Shown piece after piece: positions 1-5,258 of a stretch of DNA of 11,727 nucleotides. The stretch comes from Reyranella sp. Lineage in GTDB: Bacteria; Pseudomonadota; Alphaproteobacteria; Reyranellales; Reyranellaceae. Position numbers and translations under genes: made by a program. Positions within the stretch are counted from its first letter, which is position 1; every line of letters starts with the position of its first letter. The DNA lies in assembly GCA_030679805.1 (NCBI GenBank), contig JAUXST010000495.1:1-11727 (forward strand), written 5' to 3'. The notes under the pieces are model-generated. The model searched no databases. It saw only the letters and a program-made list of their open reading frames with translations, and was not told the DNA's origin.

Positions 1-1
1 G

Positions 2-85
2 ATCGACTTCGACATCCTGGCCGGCAATTCGTTCGATGCGACCAGCCCGAAATTCTTCACCGTGGGCATCACCGTCCGGTTTTGA
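2..85 (+). CDS. C-terminal fragment of an outer-membrane beta-barrel protein (runs in from the left)
   Basis: Only the last 27 codons are inside the window, read from base 2 to a TGA at 83-85. The fragment ends in the alternating aromatic strand FFTVGITVRF with a terminal Phe, the usual C-terminal signature recognised by the BAM machinery in outer-membrane barrels. Sixteen of the 27 residues are identical to the last 27 residues of the complete gene at 143-886, so this is the end of a tandem paralogue. The two genes lie in the same direction, 57 bases apart, and are probably co-transcribed. What the protein transports or binds cannot be told from this fragment. Recognition rests entirely on the similarity to the downstream copy. 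Confidence 0.75.
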   Translation: MDFDILAGNSFDATSPKFFTVGITVRF

Positions 86-142
86 AAGGCTGGACACGGA
101 TGGCATGCGATCTGCTCTTGTACTTCCGGTCGATTCCGGGAA

Positions 143-886
143 ATGTCCGGCCGCGTGCCTCCCAGCTCCCTGCCCGGCCTCAGCCGCCTCCTCATCCTGC
201 TCCTGCTGCCGCTCCTGCTGGTCTTCGTGCCGGAGCCGGTCGCGTGGGCGGCGGGCGGCGCCCAGATCGTCGACGATTCGGAGGTCGTCGATCCCGGCAC
301 CTGCCAGCTCGAGACCTGGTTGACAGGCTTCGATGGCGGCAGTGGTGGCGGCGGCTACGCCAACGCCCAGAACACCTGCACACTCTCCTCCCTGCCCCGG
401 CTCGAATTCGGCCTGCAATTCCAGCATTATTGGTCCGGCCAGACGAGCAACTCCGACCAGCTTCTCGGACCGGCGATGAAGCTGAACCTGATCCCGCAAG
501 ACGAGGGCGTCGGGCTCGGACTCGCCTTCAACAGCGGCGTCGATCTCCGCACCGGCGAACTCGACTGGGCGTCGCTGATCGTGCCGGTGTCGATCCCGCT
601 CAACGACAAGGCGCGCATCAACCTCAACGCCGGCTGGAGCTACATCGGCCTCGCCCAATTCCAGAACGCCCTGTTCTACGGCGCCCAGATCGAAAGCAAG
701 ATCGGCTGGGAGGAAGTCAGCCTGATGCTCGAAGTGTTCGGCCGCGAGCCCGGCTTCACCGGCGCCCAGGTGGGCCTGCGCTGGCGGCCCAACGACGGGC
801 CGCTCGAGTTCGACCTGCTGGCTGGCAGCTTCTTCGATACGGTGAACGCCAAGTTCTTCACCGTCGGCATCACCTTCCGCTACTGA
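143..886 (+). CDS. small outer-membrane beta-barrel protein, tandem paralogue
   Basis: A 247-residue protein with a long signal peptide: a short basic start, a very hydrophobic Leu-rich core at about residues 15-29 and probable cleavage around Ala36-Ala37. The mature part (about 210 residues) alternates polar and hydrophobic residues as in beta-strands. It carries a Gly/Ser-rich loop near residues 64-72 and ends in FFTVGITFRY with a terminal Tyr, a typical outer-membrane insertion signal. Cys54 and Cys79 could form one disulfide. The general look is that of small transporter-like barrels (MetA/phenol-pathway-like OMPs), but I do not recognise a specific family and no substrate can be assigned. 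The ribosome site is weak (a GGGA stretch just before the ATG), consistent with translation downstream of the upstream paralogue. Its 3' end faces the flavoprotein gene with only 14 bases between the stop codons. Confidence 0.8.
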   Translation: MSGRVPPSSLPGLSRLLILLLLPLLLVFVPEPVAWAAGGAQIVDDSEVVDPGTCQLETWLTGFDGGSGGGGYANAQNTCTLSSLPRLEFGLQFQHYWSGQTSNSDQLLGPAMKLNLIPQDEGVGLGLAFNSGVDLRTGELDWASLIVPVSIPLNDKARINLNAGWSYIGLAQFQNALFYGAQIESKIGWEEVSLMLEVFGREPGFTGAQVGLRWRPNDGPLEFDLLAGSFFDTVNAKFFTVGITFRY

Positions 887-900
887 AGCTTACGGGCAGC

Positions 901-2082
901 TTACAGAAATACCAGCGGCTGGCCGCCCAGCAGCACGTGCCCCACCGCCTCGAAGTGGGCGCCGCGCGACTGGATCTGCTGGCTGAGTGTGTGGATGTCG
1001 CGGAAGCGGCGCTCGAAGGGACTGCCGGGGAAGATGCCGTCGACGCCGCAGGCCTTGTAGACCATGTCCGCCGTCTCGATGGCGGTGTGGATGGCATGCG
1101 GGCAGCCGAGCCGCACGCGCGCCCGGGCGGGAATATCCATCGGCGCCTCGGGGCTGGCGCGCTCATAGAGCGAACCCACGATCTCCAGCAGATAGGCCCG
1201 CGCCGCCCCCAGCCGCGCTTCGGTGCGCGCCACGTCGGCCTGCACGGTCGGGCTGTCGGCCATGCGGCCGAGATTCCGCGGCGCCTTTTTGGTCGCGAGC
1301 TCCATCAGCGCATCGAGCATGGCGCGCGCGATGCCGAAGGCAACGGCCGCCACGCCCACGGCATAGAGGCCGGCGTGGGTGAAGGAATAGAGCGGCCCGG
1401 TCTCGCGCCGCCCCGCCGGATCCTCGCGCTGGCTCGAATAGGCCTCGGGGATGAACACGTCGTCGAACGTGTAGGAATCCGACGCCGTGCCGCGCAGCCC
1501 GATGGTGTTCCAGGTGTCGAGCAACGTCGCCTGCCCCACCGGGCAAAGCAGGATGCGCTGGCCCGGCCGGCCGTAGCGGTTGAGACGCAGCGTGCCGTCC
1601 GCCTCCTCGACCAGGCCGTGCGCGCCCATCCAGTTGGCGGCGCGGCAGCCGCTGGCGAAATCCCAGCGGCCCGTCATGCGATAGCCGCCGGACACCGCCT
1701 TGGCGCGCGCCGCGTTGGGCGGACCCCAGCTCACGACGGTGTGCGGATCGCGCCAGATCTCGCGCGCCACGTCGAGCGCGATATAGGCGCCGACCAGCGC
1801 CGAGCTGTTGCCGACAAACAGGTTCCAGGCGGTCGAGGCATCGTGGCGCGCCACCTCTTCGATCGCGGCGAGATATTGGCCCGGAGTCACCTCGTCGCCG
1901 CCGGCCGAGCGCGGTAGCAACAACCGGAACAGCCGCGCCTCGTGCAACGAAGACAGCAGCGGAGGCGGCAGACGGCGCGTGCGCTCGATCTCGTCGGCGG
2001 CGGTCGCAATGTCAGGGCCCAGCGCGCGAGCACGGGCGATGGGGTCGCTCAGCAGATGGTCGGCGCGCTCGAGACGGTCCAT
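901..2082 (-). CDS. acyl-CoA dehydrogenase-fold flavoprotein, probably hydroxylase/monooxygenase branch
   Basis: The 393-residue protein has the three-part acyl-CoA dehydrogenase fold: an N-terminal helical domain (about 1-115), a middle beta domain with GRWDFASG at 138-145 and WNTIGLRGT at 191-199, and a C-terminal helical bundle (about 230-385). The end of the bundle carries RRFRDIHTLSQQIQSR at 358-373. The RDIH...SR pattern and the overall length fit the Acyl-CoA_dh_2 C-terminal type found in two-component flavin hydroxylases such as HsaA-, HpaB- or pigment-type enzymes, where reduced FMN/FAD comes from a separate reductase. I see no obvious counterpart of the catalytic Glu of true acyl-CoA dehydrogenases, but its position was not modelled. 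No reductase or pathway partner is nearby, so the substrate is unknown. The ATG at 2082 has a GAAAGGG ribosome site six bases upstream. A desulfurisation enzyme of the DszC/SfnB kind is an alternative. Confidence 0.85.
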   Translation of the reverse strand: MDRLERADHLLSDPIARARALGPDIATAADEIERTRRLPPPLLSSLHEARLFRLLLPRSAGGDEVTPGQYLAAIEEVARHDASTAWNLFVGNSSALVGAYIALDVAREIWRDPHTVVSWGPPNAARAKAVSGGYRMTGRWDFASGCRAANWMGAHGLVEEADGTLRLNRYGRPGQRILLCPVGQATLLDTWNTIGLRGTASDSYTFDDVFIPEAYSSQREDPAGRRETGPLYSFTHAGLYAVGVAAVAFGIARAMLDALMELATKKAPRNLGRMADSPTVQADVARTEARLGAARAYLLEIVGSLYERASPEAPMDIPARARVRLGCPHAIHTAIETADMVYKACGVDGIFPGSPFERRFRDIHTLSQQIQSRGAHFEAVGHVLLGGQPLVFL

Positions 2083-2112
2083 GCGCGGCCCTTTCGGGAA
2101 CAGTATCAGCGC

Positions 2113-2141
2113 ATTGCGGCTGAGGTGGGGGCGAGAGTCAA
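2113..2141 (-). promoter_or_regulatory. candidate sigma-70-like promoter for the flavoprotein gene
   Basis: Read on the minus strand, TTGACT (2141-2136) is followed after 17 bases by CGCAAT (2118-2113). The -35 box matches five of six consensus bases but the -10 only three. Initiation would fall near 2106 and give a leader of about 24 bases before the ATG at 2082. Spacing and position fit; the weak -10 keeps this tentative. Confidence 0.3.
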
Positions 2142-2274
2142 TGCGCGTGAGAGTAACGTGCCGATACGCGGAGTCATGGCACAGCGCTTCTAGGCTTTCC
2201 GCCGCCGGCGCTCAACGACCTGCCGATCGAATCATTATCTCCGATGTCCCCTTGCGACATGGCCCACTGTAAGA

Positions 2275-2664
2275 ATGTCAAAATATCGAACGAAAGTGAT
2301 CAAGACGAAGCGAGCCAAGCCTCCCCTCACCGGCTGCGTGCGCGGGCTGATCGACGGCTACATCGCCTCGGACCCGGCCTTCCGCCAAGCCCTCGTCCAA
2401 CAGGCCATCAAGGCGATGCTCGCGGGCGACGTCGACACCGGCAAGACGATCCTGCGCGACTACATCAAGGCGACCGACGGCTTCGAGCGGCTGGGCCGCG
2501 CCATCGGCACGCCGTCCAAGAGCCTGATCCGCATGTTCGGTCCGCGCGGCAACCCGCAAGCGCGCAACCTGTTCGGCGTGATCGGCTATCTGCAGAAGCG
2601 CGACGGGCTGGAATTGCGCGTCACCAGCAGCCCCCGCAAGCAGCCGGCCCGATGCGGGGCGTAG
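2275..2664 (+). CDS. HTH addiction-module antidote-like protein (HigA-like), no toxin partner
   Basis: A 129-residue protein with a basic N-terminus (residues 1-15), a helical middle and a C-terminal helix-turn-helix-like segment at about 69-105. The stretch FERLGRAIGTPSKSLIRMFG, followed by GNPQARNLFGVIGYLQ, has the layout of the probable addiction-module antidote proteins: a short recognition helix starting after (S/P)SKSL, a GNP turn, then a helix ending in a beta-strand such as LELRV. Such proteins normally repress their own operon and pair with a HigB/RelE-fold toxin. Here the 192 bases upstream hold no gene, and the next gene downstream is a histidine kinase 92 bases away, so the antidote is orphan. 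No strong ribosome site precedes the ATG (GTAAGAATG), so it may be poorly expressed or start differently. The basic tail ends in RKQPARCGA. It may be a stand-alone regulator. Confidence 0.7.
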   Translation: MSKYRTKVIKTKRAKPPLTGCVRGLIDGYIASDPAFRQALVQQAIKAMLAGDVDTGKTILRDYIKATDGFERLGRAIGTPSKSLIRMFGPRGNPQARNLFGVIGYLQKRDGLELRVTSSPRKQPARCGA

Positions 2665-2756
2665 CACCTATTCCGCCTTGGGTTGCGCCCGCCCTCAAGA
2701 ACGATCCCGCGCGTGGCCGTCTCTCCCGATTGGTGTAAGCTCGCCCGAAGAGGGGC

Positions 2757-3791
2757 ATGACCGTGACAGCGGGCGGCGATCCATCGGCGCATGAACGACT
2801 CGTCGCCGCGCTGAAAGCGTCGCGCGCGGGCACGTGGCGTTGGGACATTCCGGCCGATCGCGTCGACTGGGACGAGGCCCTGAGCCAGGTCTATGGCCTG
2901 CCCCATGCCGAGGCGCCCCGCACCTCGGGGGCTTTCCTAAAACTCATCCATCCCGACGACCGCGAGCGCTGCGGAAAGCTGCTGGGGTCGCTGCTGGAGA
3001 GCGGCAGCGAGATCGACTACGAGTTCCGCGCCCTGATCGGCGGCCGTATCGTCTGGATCTACGACCGCAGCACGCTGGTGCGCGATGCCGCGGGCCGGCC
3101 GGCCTACATGACCGGCGCCTGCCTCGACGTGACGGCACGCAAGCAGATCGAGGAGGAGCACAATGCGGCGCTGGAGAAATACCGGCTGCTGCTGCGCGAG
3201 CTCAATCACCGGGTGAAGAACCACCTGCAGATGATCACGGGGATGCTGGCGCTCAAGGCCGCGCGCCAGGCCGACCCGGAGGTGCGCCACGAATTCGAAA
3301 AGGCGATCCAGCGCATCCATACGCTGGCCGAGCTGCACGCCCGCCTCTATCGCGACGACCGCTTCGACGCCATCGACATGGAAGCCTATCTCACCGGCAT
3401 CTGCGACGGCCTGCGCGGCGCCGTCCTGCCCCATTCGTGGGTCGCGCTCGACTGCGTCTCGGCGCCGCTCCGGCTGTCCATCGACCAGGCCGTGCCGATT
3501 GGCCTGATCGTGAACGAACTCGCGACCAATGCCGCCAAATACGCCTTCCCGGACGGCCGCGCCGGCAAGGTCGTCGTCCGGCTCGAAGTTGACCCCCACC
3601 CCGACGGCGAACACGCCACGCTCTACGTCGCCGACAACGGCGTCGGCCTGGCGACCGCCGGCAAAGGCACCCCCGGCGTCGGGCTCACCATGGCGCAGGG
3701 GTTGGCCGAGCAGATCGGCGCCACGCTCGATGCCACCTGCGACGGCGGCACGACCTACACGCTGCGCTTCAAGGCCGACCGGAGGGTCTGA
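2757..3791 (+). CDS. PAS-domain sensor histidine kinase, HisKA_2 type
   Basis: The 344-residue protein has no signal peptide or membrane segment and so should be cytosolic. A PAS domain of the PAS_3 type covers about residues 17-130 (GTWRWD, IHPDDR, then a DVTARKQIEEE linker helix). The dimerisation/phospho-acceptor helix has LRELNHRVKNHLQ with His151. The ATPase domain shows an N-box NELATNAAKY (253-262), G1 DNGVGL (293-298) and G2 GVGL (307-310). This is the HisKA_2/HWE-related group common in alphaproteobacteria, in which light, redox or general-stress sensing is frequent; no chromophore-binding Cys was identified in the PAS domain. No response regulator or PhyR/NepR/EcfG gene is nearby, so it is an orphan kinase. 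AAGAGGGG lies one base before the ATG but seven bases before an in-frame GTG at 2763, so the true start may be that GTG. Confidence 0.9.
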   Translation: MTVTAGGDPSAHERLVAALKASRAGTWRWDIPADRVDWDEALSQVYGLPHAEAPRTSGAFLKLIHPDDRERCGKLLGSLLESGSEIDYEFRALIGGRIVWIYDRSTLVRDAAGRPAYMTGACLDVTARKQIEEEHNAALEKYRLLLRELNHRVKNHLQMITGMLALKAARQADPEVRHEFEKAIQRIHTLAELHARLYRDDRFDAIDMEAYLTGICDGLRGAVLPHSWVALDCVSAPLRLSIDQAVPIGLIVNELATNAAKYAFPDGRAGKVVVRLEVDPHPDGEHATLYVADNGVGLATAGKGTPGVGLTMAQGLAEQIGATLDATCDGGTTYTLRFKADRRV

Positions 3792-3825
3792 GAAGGCACG
3801 GCAGTTCGCGACACGATTCCCGTGA

Positions 3826-4236
3826 TCAATCCAGATCCTTCAACAACTCCGGATGCCGATCCAACAGACGGAACAGATTGATCACCGCCGGCAAAGGCGC
3901 CGTCTCGCCGCGCTCGTAACGTGAAAAAGCATTGTGGCCGCCCCCGGTGAGACGGGCCGCCGCGACCTGGCTCAGACCGAGCTTGCGGCGGATACGTCGG
4001 ATTTCGTGCCGCTGCCGCTCGCGCTCCTGCAGAACCAGCCTGTCGCCGGCCGCCGCATAGCGGCGGGCGCTCGGCGCGTCGAATTCCACTTCATCGCACA
4101 CCTCGCACCGCCAGCCCGATAGACCATCGACTGTCGCGCGAAGGCCCGCATGTTCGATGACGAAGTTTTCATTCTCGAAACGCTTCATGACCTTCCGCGA
4201 GTCGCAGTTCACGCACTTGCGCTTCCTGAAATCCAT
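3826..4236 (-). CDS. mqsA: MqsA-family antitoxin/transcriptional repressor, toxin gene absent
   Basis: The 136 residues follow E. coli MqsA end to end. The N-terminal zinc domain has two CxxC pairs (Cys8/Cys11 and Cys44/Cys47), and the C-terminal Xre-type HTH carries GGGHNAFSRYERG with Asn102 and Arg106, the counterparts of the DNA-contacting Asn97 and Arg101 of E. coli MqsA. The ending RHPELLKDLD also matches. In the classical locus mqsR lies just upstream and MqsA neutralises this RNase toxin. Here the 102 bases upstream lead directly into a divergent gene and no MqsR-sized frame exists. MqsA is also a stand-alone repressor of other genes, so a regulatory role on the divergent promoter is likely. 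The gene looks less GC-rich than its neighbours (about 58% in 3841-3900 by hand count), which hints at transfer. Its ribosome site (AGGG upstream of the ATG) is modest. Confidence 0.9.
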   Translation of the reverse strand: MDFRKRKCVNCDSRKVMKRFENENFVIEHAGLRATVDGLSGWRCEVCDEVEFDAPSARRYAAAGDRLVLQERERQRHEIRRIRRKLGLSQVAAARLTGGGHNAFSRYERGETAPLPAVINLFRLLDRHPELLKDLD

Positions 4237-4243
4237 TTTTTAC

Positions 4244-4329
4244 CCTATTGATACTTATCCTATCCTCCCTATATGTCCTGCCAGAAGGCAGATCAGGACT
4301 CAAAGGCCCCGGGTAAACGGAAAGATAGG
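4244..4329. promoter_or_regulatory. candidate operator array: CCTAT repeats in the divergent mqsA/HTH promoter
   Basis: CCTAT occurs three times in one direction (4244-4248, 4259-4263, 4268-4272) and once inverted as ATAGG (4325-4329). The inverted copy is part of a longer match, TCCTATC at 4258-4264 against GATAGGA at 4324-4330. Between them lies an imperfect dyad: GTCC-TGCC (4275-4282), loop AGAA, GGCA (4287-4290), a short bulge, then GGAC (4296-4299). MqsA proteins repress from palindromes in their own promoter. The E. coli AACCT-AGGTT box is not present, so if this is the operator the recognition sequence differs. Confidence 0.35.
4248..4275 (+). promoter_or_regulatory. sigma-70-like promoter of the terminase-small-like gene
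   Basis: TTGATA (4248-4253) and TATATG (4270-4275) are separated by 16 bases, in the most AT-rich part of the window. The -35 matches five and the -10 four consensus bases. Initiation would be near 4282, giving a leader of about 57 bases to the ATG at 4339. An upstream in-frame ATG at 4273 lies inside the -10 box and therefore cannot be the start of transcripts from this promoter. Confidence 0.45.
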
Positions 4330-4338
4330 AGAATAGAC

Positions 4339-5175
4339 ATGACCATTTCCGAGCAGGAACGCATCTTCGGGCCGGCCGGGCGGACACCGCCGGAACGGAT
4401 CGAGGCCCTGTCGTGGGCCGAGGCCTACTACTACCGCAAGCTCCACGGCGCCAACGTCCGCCTGCCCGCGCACATGGCGGCGCTCACGCTGGAGGAGCTG
4501 CAGGCCAAGGCCGACGAGGAGACGCGGCCGCAGCGCGAGGCCGAGGAGGCCGCCCGCCGCGCCAAGACGATCGAGAAGGCCGGCACCGCCATGGAGCGCG
4601 CCCTCTTCTCCGGTCCGCCCAAGCACAGGACGCCGGGCCGCATCCGCGCCTGCTTCCTGGCCCAGCTCGAGCGCTGGGGCATGGTTGGCCAGGCCGCCGC
4701 CGCGGCCGGCGTCAGCGTCCGCACCATCCAGCGCTGGCGCAACAACATACCGGCGTTCAACCAGCGCTGTGAGGAGGCGCTCGACCGGCGCCAGCAACTG
4801 CTGGAAGACAAGGCGATGGCGCGCGCGGGCAAGGCCACGGTAAAGCCGTTCTTCCTCAAGGGCCGCAAGCTGGGCGAGGCCGAGAGCTACAACGATTCGC
4901 TGCTGCTGCGCATGATCGGCCAGCTCAATTCCCGCCGTCGGCGCGCCAGACCTGCTCCCGCAGCCGCTGCCGCCACCGTTGCGCCTGGGCCCACCCCTGC
5001 TCCTGCGCCGGCTCCCGCCGCGCCCGCGCCCGATCCCGCTGCCTTTGCTCAAGCATTGGCCGCCAGCCTCGGGCCGGTGCTGCGCGAGGAACTGGCGCGC
5101 GCCCTGGAAGAGGCGCGCCGTCGCGAGATGACGCCGTTGGTCGGACAGGCCGAGTCCGATCCCTTCCCGGCTTAG
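4339..5175 (+). CDS. solitary phage terminase small-subunit-like HTH protein with Pro/Ala-rich tail
   Basis: The start at 4339 is chosen because GGAG at 4328-4331 lies seven bases upstream; an in-frame ATG at 4273 would place the start inside the probable promoter. The 278-residue product has a Glu/Arg-rich helical N-terminus (about 50-88), a homeodomain-like HTH at about 103-145 (AAAAAGVSVRTIQRWR) and then the layout of phage small terminase subunits: an EALDRRQQLLEDKAMARA helix, a KPFFLKG hairpin and a YNDSLLLRMI helix at 184-193. A flexible Pro/Ala linker (204-236) leads to a charged amphipathic helix (236-264). No large terminase, portal or other phage gene is near. It could therefore be a phage remnant or a domesticated DNA-binding protein. 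The divergent mqsA-like gene suggests joint regulation. The recognition is by fold pattern and the function in the cell is unknown. Confidence 0.7.
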   Translation: MTISEQERIFGPAGRTPPERIEALSWAEAYYYRKLHGANVRLPAHMAALTLEELQAKADEETRPQREAEEAARRAKTIEKAGTAMERALFSGPPKHRTPGRIRACFLAQLERWGMVGQAAAAAGVSVRTIQRWRNNIPAFNQRCEEALDRRQQLLEDKAMARAGKATVKPFFLKGRKLGEAESYNDSLLLRMIGQLNSRRRRARPAPAAAAATVAPGPTPAPAPAPAAPAPDPAAFAQALAASLGPVLREELARALEEARRREMTPLVGQAESDPFPA

Positions 5176-5258
5176 GCGAGGCGGATCAAGGGGTTGAGGT
5201 GTCCATCGCGCGTCGCCTTGCGACAAAACTTCAGAGCACGCGATGTCCGATGCGCCGC

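Noticed and set aside
887..904. Direct repeat AGCTTAC-GGGC-AGCTTAC between two convergent stop codons
   Set aside because: Only 7 bases and partly inside coding sequence; not accompanied by other signs of an attachment site or mobile element.
82..1917. A 611-codon open frame on the plus strand crossing the barrel gene and the flavoprotein gene
   Set aside because: Its product is Arg/Ala/Gly/Pro-rich without recognisable domains and it is antisense or out of frame to two well-supported genes; long open shadows are expected in GC-rich DNA.
2083..2274. Possible small toxin gene upstream of the HigA-like gene
   Set aside because: No frame of RelE/HigB size or pattern fits in the 192 bases on either strand; the only open stretch there is the tail of an antisense shadow.
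4237..4338. Possible remnant of mqsR upstream of mqsA
   Set aside because: About 100 bases of AT-rich promoter-like DNA with no coding similarity to MqsR on either strand.
2275..5175. A prophage or integrated element
   Set aside because: Only the terminase-small-like gene looks phage-derived; no integrase, large terminase, portal, tRNA target or flanking repeats were seen.
5212..5224. GTCGC-CTT-GCGAC hairpin between convergent genes as a bidirectional terminator
   Set aside because: A 5-bp stem with a 3-base loop and no T-run on either side is too weak to call.
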